Source: Impatiens glandulifera (taxonomy: Eukaryota > Streptophyta > Magnoliopsida > Ericales > Balsaminaceae). From it: 64,000 nt of DNA. Where the stretch lies: the NCBI RefSeq assembly GCF_907164915.1, contig NC_061862.1, positions 144,530,972 to 144,594,971 of the forward strand, in the 5' to 3' direction. Positions within the stretch are counted from its first letter, which is position 1, and each line of letters starts with the position of its first letter. The translations under genes were made by a program, and so were the position numbers. The notes under the pieces were generated by a model, which saw nothing but the letters and a program-made list of their open reading frames with translations, was not told the origin of the DNA and did no database searches. Below are positions 49,841 to 60,965 of the stretch, piece after piece.

Positions 49841-52800
49841 ATGGTGAAGAAAATCACTCTCGGTCACTGTACTTTGCAGGTGGAATTTCCATCGGTGTAT
49901 TCTTTTGATCAGCCGGAGGTGGTGAAGATGTTCCAAACCCTAGAATATTCTGGGTTGAGGAAGTATCTGGGCGAACCGTTCATCTTCTATGAAGATGAAG
50001 TTCACGAGTTTTTCAAAACGGCAGTTATGGTGGATGATTCCATCGTAGCAACCGTTAACGGAAAGGAGATATCTTTTGACGAAGCGGTTTATGCGGAGTT
50101 CTTTGAACTCCCAACGGAGGGTCATCTGTTTGACTTGGTGCTCCCTTCAGAAATCATGGAGGAAATGAAGACTTCCTTCTCTGCTGACGATTCTAAGATC
50201 CATGTGAATGGATACAAGAAGGTGTTCAAACCCCACTTTATTCTCTTAAACGACGTGGTGGTGAAGGCGTTGCAAGGGAAGGCTGGCTCTTTCAATCTCT
50301 ATAGTCAAGATCGTTTTGACTATATGTGCGCCATTTCTAAAGGAATCCGAGTGAACTGGGGTCATACCCTTTTTCAGAATCTGTGTTACTCCATCAGCCA
50401 GACGAACAAGGAGAGTATCACGTGTGCGGCTCAACTGAGCCGCCTGTTGAAGTTTTTGGGGGTTCCTGTTGGTGAACCGGCGCAGATTAACTCTCCAAGA
50501 GTTTTTACTTCTCTTACGGTGGCCAGTACTCTAACTAGGATGAAGAACAACCTAGAGTCTGCATCTGGGGCTTCTAGTTTCCAGACTGGTGGAAGGCCTT
50601 CCACCCGATCAAAGCCTTCTGCTTCTGTTATGTCAACAGGGGCAAAGAGAACCAGAACTGTAAACGAATCGGAGGCTAGTTCCTCCAACATGAGGAGCCC
50701 AAATCAGAAGGACTCTGAATCTGTTGATTCAAGGGTGAAGCAAGGTCCAGGCGTACTTGCTGCAACCCCGATGACATCGTTATCCACTCCCTCAAATTAT
50801 TTGAGGAAACCTTCGAGGTTTTGTGCCTCAAAGGAGAAGAAGACAAAGGCGCCTCGCGCGTCTAAATCTGTTAAGGTAAAGTCTTCTAAATCTTTGGCTG
50901 CTGTGCCAAAATTTGATGTTCCCGAAGTGGAACAAGCTGAATCTGTTTTCTCTCCCTTGAGAGAATTTGCTGAAGGGTCTGCTGTTGAGTCAGCTGGTCC
51001 AAACGTTGAAACTATTAACAGGGAGGAGTCTCCTGTTACTCAATCTGATCATGTAGCCGCCGGTGCTACAGAGTCGTCGAAACCAGAACAAGGTGTTGTT
51101 CCTACCCTTGTTGCTGGTGAACCCAACATTCCTGCTCCCAAGAATTCCTTGGTGGTCGGAAAGATTGTCTGTAGAGAGCTTCCTGTTGAGCTCTATTTGA
51201 AACCCCAATCTGCCTTCGAACTGTTGCGAGCCAGGAAAGGGACAAGAGGAATTGTAATTGGTGAACCCAGACCAGCTCCAAAACCTGTAGAGGTTGTTGG
51301 AAAAGGGAAATCCATTGCATTTCAAGCTCCAGAGAAGGTATCTGAAGCAAGAGGTATCGTTGATCTCATTCTAGATCAAGTGAAAGTTCTTTCTGCCAAA
51401 AAGTTAGGAATCTATGATTCCTGGTGTACTGAGAGGTTGTCCTCTAAGTACAACGACTCTCTGTCTAATGCTGCCATAACAAAATAATGGAAGAAGAGAG
51501 TGGCAAACGAGAAGAAAGTCCTGAAATGGGCAAGAACTTCAGAGGTGGGTGAAGCATTGAACAAGAGAGAACTGGTGGAAGCTTGCATTCTTGGAAAAGC
51601 TCTGTTTCCAATCTATGAAGCCAGGAAAGCTAACTTCAACCCTGACGCAAAAGGAGATGATGTTGAAGCAAAAGTACTGAAAAAGTTGAATGATATCATG
51701 GAAAGCTATGTTTCTGCTGCATCTAGATACATTCATGGCGCCGACTGCTCTGGCGCAGTACCTCTAAACGAAGAAGAAGCAATGGACATTCCAGATGCTG
51801 ATGAATCAGATGCTGCTCTCCTGATCGAATTCGGGAATCTTTCTGCCGAAGAGAGACGCATTCAAGATCATCATGTTCAAGAGCTTCTAAATGAAGAAAA
51901 AGGAATGGTGAATGTTCAAGAGCCTGAACAAGCTCTTGAGACAAATGTTGAAGAAGTGGTCATAGAAGATGTAGCAGAAGAGGCTTTAAAAGCTCTTATT
52001 GAAGAAAATGAAATTATAACCCCTGTTTCAAGAACAGAGGGTGTTCAAGAGAAACTGGCCGAGGTCACTCAGCCGGAAACCGCAAGAACTGAGGGAGAAC
52101 CCTCTAAAGAGAAAAATGATGAAGAAGAAAGTTCCTCATTTGAGGAGGAACAGGATGAGAAACCAAAGTTTGTTAAGACCTATTTATTTCCCGATGGCGT
52201 TGTGGGAAGTGTTCACGAAAACATCAACATTCCCCGTCACTATTCTGGAAATGTGCTCGAGAGATTTGAAAGGGCACAAAAAGAAATTGAAGAAGAGGCA
52301 CAAGATAAAGCGGCTAAGAATGCTGAAGTAAATCAGCCAGAGCAATCCTTGCAGGTTCATACAAACTTTGAGCCTATTCAAAGTATGGCTGCAGAATCTG
52401 AAGAAGTGTCGTCTCACGAAGATCCATCTGCTAGAGGAAATAAAATGTTAAGATTTATGAGGTCTATGCTCTCCTCAATGCAGAAGACTATGTGTCAGTC
52501 AATGATCTCCAGGGAAGAGGAAAGAGCGAATTTCGGCAATATTCTCAAGATCCTAACTGAGCTGGATAAGACCTTGAAGATGAATACTTATGAGACCCAT
52601 GTCTCGAATGTAAAGTTTGCAAAGTTTGAAAAGGAATGTTTCAGCCGCCAAAGTGAACTATTTGACATTGAGAGGCATATCAATGACGAACGCCACAAGG
52701 AAACCATGGATGAATTCAGTCTGGTGAAGAATCTGATGGTATAAATGCAAGGTTGCATCAGCAGAAATGATAATGAACGACAAGCATTTGCTGAGACCAT

Positions 52801-53182
52801 TGCCAGGAAGTTTCAAGCGAAGGAGGATGCTTTAGGCAATGATGAAAGTGCTCAACCTCGACCAATTCAAGGTGAGTCAAGTAGAAGGAATGATGGTGTG
52901 TCAACCGGGACCAGATCCAGGCGGGCCCCAAGTACTGATGACAATCCTAGGCCAACCAAGAGAGGTGGTGGTCGAAGCGGTGCTGAGCGTGGAGGAAGAA
53001 GTGGTGGTGGCCGGAGTAGGCTATCAAATGTTGATCAAGGTGGACGTGCCAGTGTTGCTGAGCGTGTAGGAAGATCGAATGCAGGAGGTCGTGGTGGTCG
53101 CGGCTATCCTCATTTCATGAACATGCTTCCCGGGCAAGAGATGAGTCCAACCGATCCTCGAGTGAAAAGGGAAGAACAATGA
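49841..53182 (+). pseudogene. Accessory ORF of the LTR element: transposon-protein domain, acidic middle, RG-rich tail
   Basis: One frame of 1,113 residues, interrupted only by TAA at 51485 (codon 549) and TAA at 52742 (codon 968). Residues about 1-205 (CTLQVEFPSVYSFDQPE, FYEDEVHEFFKTAV, VNGKEISFDEAVYAEFFELP, NLYSQDRFDYMCAISKGI) resemble the plant 'putative transposon protein' domain found in accessory ORFs of retroelements. About 205-500 is Ser/Pro/Lys-rich and likely disordered. About 555-960 is acidic with helical segments. The tail (about 1040-1090) is Arg/Gly-rich (KRGGGRSGAERGGRSGGG), an RNA-binding style. There is no signal peptide or transmembrane helix, so it is unlike a typical env. 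It occupies the position of pol and was probably independently transcribed. Function unknown; RNA or particle binding is inference. Confidence 0.75.
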
Positions 53183-53347
53183 TCTCTCCTCTTTTACTCT
53201 GTTTAACTTTATTGAACATGGTTTCATGATAAGTTTTTCGAATACTGGTTCTTTTTGGATGAATTGTGTAAGTGAACAAGGTGTTTGTTTATTTATTGGA
53301 TGAATGCATGTCTTGTTATATGTATGTAGGTTTGCAATTTCTTCATC

Positions 53348-53361
53348 AAAAAGGGGGAAAT
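53348..53361 (+). promoter_or_regulatory. Polypurine tract
   Basis: aaaaagggggaaat directly precedes the TG of the 3' LTR, where second-strand synthesis is primed. Confidence 0.8.
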
Positions 53362-55372
53362 TGTTGGGTCAAATTATTTTGACCAAGTGTTGAAATAATT
53401 TATCCTCTGATATTTTGATGATGAAATAACTTATGAGTTTTGATACAGGTGTATTAAGACAACATGTCACTAGACTTGGATCTAATGAGGGTCATTAGAC
53501 CGATTTTGATTTTCATTCGCATAAAATTAGACGCACAGTCTAACTCAACGGAGTTAGACGTGCAGTCTAATAGACGCGTGAATTAGACGAAAGTCTAACG
53601 GAGTTAGACGTGTAAGTCTAATAGATGTGTAAAGAATTAGACGGATAGTCTGATGAATACGCGTGAATTAGACGAAAGTCTAATGGAATTAGACGTGAGT
53701 CTAATAGAATTAGACGTACAGTCTAACTCATCGGAGTTAGACGTGTAAGTCTAATAGATGTGTAAAGAATTAGACGGATAGTCTAATAGAATTAGACGTA
53801 CAGTCTAACTCATCGGAGTTAGACGTGTAAGTCTAATAGATGTAAAGAATTAGACGGATAGTCTAATGAATACGCGGAATTAGACGCGTCAGTCTAACTT
53901 AGAGGAGTTAGACGTGCCGGTCTAATGGTTATTTAATAATTAGACGGATAGTCTAATTAGTGAAAGTTAGACGTGAGTCTAACTCCTTCAGATTAGTCTA
54001 AGGTAGAACCGGAATTAGACGTGGCATTCTAACTTAGTGGAGTTAGACGTGCTGGTCTAATGGTTATTTAATAATTAGACGGGTAGTCTAATTAGTGAAA
54101 GTAAGACGTGAGTCTAACTCCTTCAGATTAGTCTGAGGTAGAACCGAAATTAGACGTGGCAGTCTAACTCAGTGGAGTTAGACGTGCTGGTCTAATGGTT
54201 ATTTAATAATTAGACGGGTAGTCTAATTAGTGAAAGTTAGACGTGAGTCTAACTCCTTCAGACAAGTCTGAGGTAGAACCGAAATTAGACGTGACATTCT
54301 AACTCAGTGGAGTTAGACGTACCCGTCTAATGGTTATTGTAATTAGACGCGAGTCTAATTCTATTAGACCAGGCAGTTTAATAGACGTTTTTATTAGAAG
54401 GAGTTGACTTATTTCATTAGATTGATTTTCTCAAATCCGTTTAACTGAAATACGTCTAATGCTCTATTTAAGCAGTACGCTTGAATCTAGCATTTCTCCT
54501 ACCCACGTGCTATAGTTGTACCCTACTCCTGCTCCACTTTCCAGTGAAGATTAGTACAACAAATATATGCATCCAATCAAGGAATGCCACGTAAGAGAAT
54601 TTTACTCACATTACCCGTTTTGCAGGTACATCCCTGATGGAATATTTGGCGCACTACCAGTTCGGTACGGCCACGATCCTTGTGCTTAGAACCTGCTGTG
54701 TACAATGGAGGCTTTCCAATGGAAGAGTGCCACATATCATTCTTGAAGATTCGACTGTTAGTCCCTGATAAGTATTTAATCAATCCTAAGGACAACGGAC
54801 GAAGCATCGGTTTTCAAGCCAATACAAACGAACAAGCAATCTGATTTTGTAGAGAGAGACTACTCAATCATCTTGCTTACTGAACTTGAGCCTGGAACTG
54901 ATTAAATTCGGGGAAAACTCTCATTTTGTGAAGCTTCTTTCTGATTGTACTGTGTGTGAATCGAGAGAGAGAGCTAGAATCAAAACACCATTAGTTGAGT
55001 GATATTCTTCATCTTGTAATTGAACAGAAAGTGTTATGTTCAATAGTGTGCTAAGTGTGTGTAAACTGTATTTGATTTTCATCATATTATAGTGAATCCT
55101 TTCGGTGGTTGGAAGAAGGGGTGACGTATGAGAGTTTCTCCGAACATCCATAAACAAACTGTCGTGTTCTTCATTTCTGTCATCTTTTCATATTTATCTT
55201 GTGCTTCAAACCCAAGTAAACAATTTCGCCTTGAATCTGTTTCAAGTGTTTACACAAGTTTGCGTAGAATAGAAAGAGATATTAATCCCTAACAGGATTT
55301 CTATCAAACCGTTTTTCATAAGCCTTCATCATTAGCCAGACCCCGTCTCTATTGATAAAGATGATCCTATCA
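53362..55372 (+). repeat. 3' LTR with TTAGACG hairpin array
   Basis: Same start and end as the 5' LTR. The array at about 53525-54470 has fewer units. A 30-bp insertion (agcctggaactgattaaattc) at about 54889 is not in the 5' LTR. Otherwise the two are near-identical by eye. Confidence 0.92.
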
Positions 55373-55440
55373 TACTATTGCAAACATTAGACAAACAATA
55401 AATTATGTAATAATGATATTATGGCTTTTAATAAAAATAT

Positions 55441-55944
55441 TTAATTTTTAAATTATTTATATAATTATATATTATTTTTAGATCTTAATGCCTTAAAAAA
55501 ATATATGCATCTCTAGGACTTGAAGAATTATCGTTTAAATAAAATGTAATAATATAAATTTTTTGAAAGCTAAGATTTTATAAAGTAGAGATCGTTTTTT
55601 AACGAATACGGAGGATAACTATGAAAGCCCTCTTCCCGATTATCACCAAATATCGAACTTAAAAAAATCTCTGGTTAAATATACGTTTATATAAATATAA
55701 TTATACTCGTACTTATTAATTTACCGTCAGGTTTACGATAAAAATCCAACTAAAATATTAATTTTGTTTCAAACTACATAGCTCAAATTGAACATTCCAA
55801 AAAATTTAAAATTAAATATTATTATATTATTATATTATATATGGATATGGGTGTGATGTTACTTTTCTTTAATTTTAAATATATATTATAGATTAATTAC
55901 TTTGGGTTGGTTTTAATTTGTGTTGAAAATAATCTCAATATTGT
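55441..55944. other. Spacer between the two segmental-duplication copies
   Basis: AT-rich non-coding DNA with no recognised feature. It shows no clear match to the sequence left of copy 1. Confidence 0.4.
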
Positions 55945-57013
55945 TTGAATAGTTCATTTTCTTCATCTTTTTATACATTTTCTTTTCACCACAATTCTAG
56001 CATGTTAAAACTGTAAAATCACATTCTAATGCAACTTTGCAACATAATTGTCAAACCACCTTAGTGAATAACAAAATTAACTTTGTTGTTGTATTATAAA
56101 TTGCTAGTAAAAGGGAACTAGGCCCAAATCCAAGTAAAATAAAGGCCCACATTTCTATTTGTTTATGTTAAAATCAAGCAAAGTCAAATAAAATCACATT
56201 CTTTAATTCCTTTTGAATTTAGACAACAAATCCTTTTTTTCAAGTAAATTTGATTCTTAAATTGCATAGGGATTCACTCAACTTTATTTTATTTATTTGT
56301 TTTTATTAATTTCAGAAAGTTAAAGGAATTATGGATAATCTATTTACTTCAAAGTGTTTTTTTAGTAGAATAGAATATATTTCATTTGATTTTTATTTTT
56401 ATAAATTACAAATTACAAATCATCCCCTTCAACTAAGACGTGTTGTTGGTGAGAATATAAAATTTTATCATCCTTTAAAACTCAACTACAGTATTAAATA
56501 TTTTCAGTTATTTTTATGTGCAAACAATTTATAATATCAACCTATAAATTATATATATGACTTAAATTAATATTTAAGATTTGAATGGTCGTTTTTATTC
56601 AATAAAATTCGAATTTTAAATTGTGTTATATAAAATTACAACTTTCACAATATTAGTCATTTGAAACTTTGTCTCAAACATACAAAAGTTCATTTTTATT
56701 TTATATTAATATAACATTTTTTCTTTCTAATTACCACACTTGTAAAAGAATATCAACTCTTCCCACTTATCACGTATTTCGCATTCGACAAATTAGAATG
56801 CATAAATTTCGGGAAAAAAAAATTAATTCAAATATATAATACAATTCAAAAAAAAGTCTCAAAACTCAAATATTAATTATACCATATATATTAGAAGTTA
56901 TCTTTTCTGTTTGAGTATAATTACAATTTGTTTTGAAACAAAAATTTTTTAGTTAATGTAAGATGCAATACATTGATTACATATCATATTCTATGTGTTA
57001 ACTACCGGTAGAA

Positions 57014-58385
57014 TCTTAGATCAAGTCAAATAAAGAAAAATGGAGAATTAATTAAAAGAAAAAACTATTTAATTAAGATTAAATAGGAATTTATTAAATA
57101 AGTATTTAATTAATTAAAATAAACTTAGGATAAATCAATACGACATAGTTTTAATGATGCGCTAATAATTAAGTAAAACTAAGTTATGCAAATGTGTTAT
57201 GTGTATGAAGCGTGAGCAGTAGAGCTGAGAAAACGCGAGCAGACGTCTCACTTCAACAACAGAATTGAGGAAGCGCGAGCGGACGTCTCACTTCAACAGC
57301 AGAGTTGAGGAAGTGCGAGCAGATGTCTCACTTCAACAGCAGAGTTGAAGAAGCGCGAATAGACGTCTCACTTCAACAGCAGAGTTGAGGAAGCACGAGC
57401 AGACGTCTCACTCCAACAGTAGAGTTTAAGAAGTGCGAGCAGACGCATTGCTTCAACAGACATCTTACTTCAGCAACAATTTGAAGAAGCGCTGACAGTT
57501 AAGTTATTTTAGTAGTCATTTAAAGAAACCAATAGCAGTGTTACATCAACAGTTGTGTTGCGATAACAGAAGACTGTCACTTGGCATACAACCACTAGAG
57601 AGTCGACACGTATCTACAAATGAAAGTCGATTGTTACCTACGTTTCAATATAAAAGGACTTCAAAGTACAGCGTCGAATCCCTGGATTTATGAATGGCGA
57701 ATCCCTAGATTTCTGAACGGCAGATCTCTGAATATTTGGATTCTCGGTACGGCGAATCATCCCGGTCAATTCACGTATCCAAAAGTCAGATTCGACCATT
57801 GCTACGCTTCAATATAAAAGAGCTCCAGAGTACAATGGCGAAAGAGTCGTTGTGACCTTCGAACACAAAAGATACGAAGAACAAACTTTACAACTCTCGA
57901 TCAATCTACTCTCTCTAGCTCATCTTTCATAAGTGCATTCTGTAATGCACAGTTAATTCATTGTATTATCTGAGAGTATACTCAGTGTTGTAAGTTGAAC
58001 AGAACGTTGTATGTTCAACAGAGTGATAGCTAGGAGTTTAGAAAAAACAGTTATTAAGTCTTGAGTTTCTGACTGGGTTTGTGTAGACACTATACAAACC
58101 AAAGCCTCCTAGTGGAATTCTTCTGGAAACAGAAGGGGTGACATAAAGTTTTATCTCCAAACATTCATAAAACTCTGGTGTTATTTCCTTACTGCATTTC
58201 ACAGTCTTGTATCTGTCACTTCAAATCTAGCAAGCACATTCCGCATTTGAATTCGTTCAAGAGTTTACGACGATTTATGAAGAATAGAAATAAATTTTAA
58301 TCTCTAACAAGATTAAAATTGCATTAAAAGTCAAAGTTAACTCAACAATATTCCACCCCTTCTATTATTGAAGTCATTCCTATCA
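57014..58385 (+). mobile_element. Solo LTR (1,372 bp) related to the pol-less element's LTRs
   Basis: Flanked by a 5-bp duplication TAGAA (57009-57013, 58386-58390). It starts TCTTAGATCAAGTCAAAT (compare TGTTGGGTCAAAT, so TG has become TC) and ends ATTCCTATCA (compare GATCCTATCA). The downstream half follows the other LTR in outline: gaacagaacgttgtatgttc, a '...aggggtgacataaag' block, cattcataaaactctggtg and 'tttaatctctaacaag'. No internal region remains. Confidence 0.82.
57221..57470 (+). repeat. Tandem array of a 41-bp unit in the solo LTR
   Basis: About six units containing GCGAGCAGACGTCTCACTTC then AACAGCAGAGTTGAGGAA. Each has the palindrome AGACGTCT. It takes the place of the TTAGACG array in the related LTR and shares its AGACG core. 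Confidence 0.85.
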
Positions 58386-60201
58386 TAGAACTAGTAATAT
58401 TGAGACCAAATTTAAAATACAGTTTGAGTATAATTACAATTTTTAATGATTCCTCATTGAGTTTAATTATAACTCCAATTTTTTTAAATATATATGATTT
58501 TCAAATATGCACATTAATGAGTTATGAAAGAGGCTTAACCATAATTATATCAAAGACCACCTCACATGGCTAGAAAAGGCTTCCTTTAATTTACTATTTT
58601 GTCATTATATTCCATCAAGGAGAGGCACTACGAGAAATAATATAAATCCCATAATTTAATTCATTTTCCCATTAATAACAATTTATCAATTAAAATATAT
58701 TTTATTTTTTTTAATTATCATTATATATTAATATTTTTCAAATTATTTTACTAAGAAAACTAATTACTCAAAATTAACACTAATAAAATCGTTTTTAAAA
58801 TAATCTCAATTTTAGTATAATAAATCTATATGAAAGAAGCAAGTTCAATTTTTCGACATTCACCCATCCTTGCCCCAATTTATGAAAATAAACATTAAAA
58901 TTGAAAAAGAAAAATTAATTACACCTAAAAGATTTTATCTAAGTTACCATTATTTTATAAACTCAACATCATAGTTGTACTTTTTTTTGTGTGTTCATAT
59001 ATCAACTACTCTTTTCAATTTTATATATGCAAAATATAATTAGAATTTAAAGGATTTTTTCATTAAATAAATATCCATAGTTCAATTTTGACTTACACAT
59101 TTCATTTTTAATATGGAGTATATGATTAATCACTTATCATCATAATTCATAATCATAACACTATTATCATTATTTAGCTTTACATATTATTTACTAAAAA
59201 AAAAGACAAGGCATGTGACTTTTGTCGCTTTACATGACTAGATTGCTTTTATCTTTCAAGCGGTATCATTTGACTTAAAAGTTTCTACTCGTAATAAAAA
59301 ATAACATAAATTGAGTAATTTTTTTTATTAAAAATAACAAAATTAACATTCTCATTAGTCATTATTGAATACTTTGCTTAAAGCAAAGAAAAACATGGGA
59401 GTGTACAAGGCACACAAAACAATAAATAAAAAGAAGAGGTCCCCAATTCATATTTTTATCATTTAAGTTCAATGAATTAACTATTACATTCCCAAAATAC
59501 TAAGTGTGACTTTTCTATCTTTCTGCCAGTATGCTACATTTGTTGACCCTTTTTTTATTACTTCTTCATGTGTTTGTGTTTGTTGGCAAACCTATAGAGT
59601 GGTCAAAACATTAGAAAAAAAGTAAATTTGCTCATTGTAGCAATGAAATGGTTTCAATCACTTATTCAAATCACATTGACAAATATCTAAAAAAATAAAC
59701 TTATTTGATGAAATTGTGTTGTCTAATACAAAGTCTAAATTAAACTTTTTACTTATTTTATATTTAAAATAAAATTTTATTGACTCTTTTCATACTAAAT
59801 ACAAATCAAAATAATCTTAACTACTTAGATAATTGTGATTAAATATTTTTTACAGAAAAAGTTCTAGTAAGTTAATAGATATTTTTAAATAACTCACACT
59901 GACTTTGAATATAAGAATTATTGTGTTCTATCAATAAATGAGCCTCTTATAAATTAAATTATTATATTTTTTGAAAATATTAAATACTATGATTTTTTTA
60001 GTTTATTCACTTTTTCAATAAAAAAGAATTTCTAAACAAATATTTAAAAATAATGCTTATCAAATAAGTTGAAATACAAAATTTGAAAAAACAATTCTTG
60101 TATAATTTATTATTACTAGGTAAATATATCATCATAAATATGTTAAAATTATGCCGCAACTAAAAAATAAGCCCTAGGAAAAAAAACAAAATACCTATGA
60201 T

Positions 60202-60448
60202 CGTGGACGGACCCAGAATTTCGAACGGGGTGAAAAACATTTATGGTGGACTTAAAATAATAACGAGAAAATTTTGAAAAATATAAGTATATAAAAGTAA
60301 ATTTTACCATTTTTTTAATAATTAGATAAAAAACAATGAATTATATTAAAAAAAATTTAAGAAATTAAGGGTAATGTCATATTTCTACCGTAAAAAAAAG
60401 GCAGGGTGAGCTTCAGCCCACCCGAGCCCCTACATAGATTCGTTCCTG
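60202..60448. mobile_element. hAT-type MITE, 247 bp
   Basis: Perfect 8-bp duplication CCTATGAT (60194-60201, 60449-60456). The left end is CGTGGACGGACCCAGAA, and the inverted right end is CAGGAACGAATCTATG. Copy 1 has the uninterrupted site (tacctaaaatagtacattg near 45480). No coding capacity. Confidence 0.9.
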
Positions 60449-60572
60449 CCTATGATAGTACATTGTTTGAATAAAATTATCTCCTATTTTGATAATATAT
60501 ATGTCAATTTAAATTAGACTCAGGAATTTATAAGGTATGAGATTTGAATGTGAAGGAGATAATATTTACATG

Positions 60573-60882
60573 CAGGGCCGACACTGAGAAGCCCTCGAAT
60601 TTTGGGGGCCTATGTAAATTTAAATTTTGGGCCCTTAAAATAGTAAAAGAAAAAAAAATTAATTTTAATTAATAAAATAAAATATAAATAATTAATATAT
60701 TATAATACAAGACTAAAAAAAAGATAAAAAAGTTATTTTTATAATATATATTTAATATTAAAGGAGAAAAAAGAAGAAAAAATAATATTAATAATATAAT
60801 ATTATTAAATATAAAAAATGGAGCCCTATAAAAATGGGAGCCTTATGTAAGTGTATTGGTTGCCTTACCCAGGGTCTGCCTG
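60573..60882. mobile_element. hAT-type MITE, 310 bp
   Basis: Perfect 8-bp duplication TTTACATG (60565-60572, 60883-60890). Ends CAGGGCCGACACTGAG and, inverted, CAGGCAGACCCTGGG. The interior is AT-rich with GGGCC-type subterminal repeats (ttttgggggcc, ttttgggccc). Confidence 0.9.
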
Positions 60883-60965
60883 TTTACATGTACTATTGCA
60901 AACATTAGATAAACAAGAAAATGTATTAGTAATATGTAATAATGATATTATGGGTTATAATAAAA

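Larger units (their letters stand above)
45578..55372 (+). mobile_element. 9.8-kb LTR retrotransposon with gag and an accessory ORF but no pol
   Basis: TG...CA LTRs of 2,223 and 2,011 bp are flanked by the 5-bp duplication TACTA (45573-45577, 55373-55377). Copy 2 of the segmental duplication has the single TACTA at 60891. A primer-binding site follows the 5' LTR and a purine tract precedes the 3' LTR. The 5.56-kb interior encodes a copia-type gag (47847-48953), a TTAGACG-rich stretch with a TATA box, and a reading frame of about 1,113 codons (49841-53182). No protease, integrase, reverse transcriptase or RNase H motif was found in any frame. It is therefore non-autonomous, probably driven by a Sirevirus-like partner. 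The LTRs are visibly very similar, suggesting a recent insertion. Confidence 0.9.
25580..55440 (+). repeat. Segmental duplication, copy 1 (expanded by insertions)
   Basis: Non-coding blocks match copy 2 (55945-60965) in the same order and orientation: 25580-26160 with 55945-56400, 40865-41060 with 56448-56640, 42090-42805 with 56665-57013, 43195-44640 with 58386-59745, 45045-45577 with 59790-60560, and 55373-55440 with 60883-60965. Shared phrases include gggaactaggcccaaatcc, ctttaaaactcaactacag and ctttgcttaaagcaaagaa. The interruptions are the transposons listed separately. No gene is recognised in the shared unit. Confidence 0.88.
55945..60965 (+). repeat. Segmental duplication, copy 2 (compact)
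   Basis: Matches copy 1 block by block and lacks MULE-A, the fold-back insert, the CAAATGAG MITE, the possible solo LTR at 44650 and the 9.8-kb retroelement. It has its own insertions: a solo LTR (57014-58385) and two hAT-type MITEs (60202-60448, 60573-60882). No gene recognised in the unit. Confidence 0.88.
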
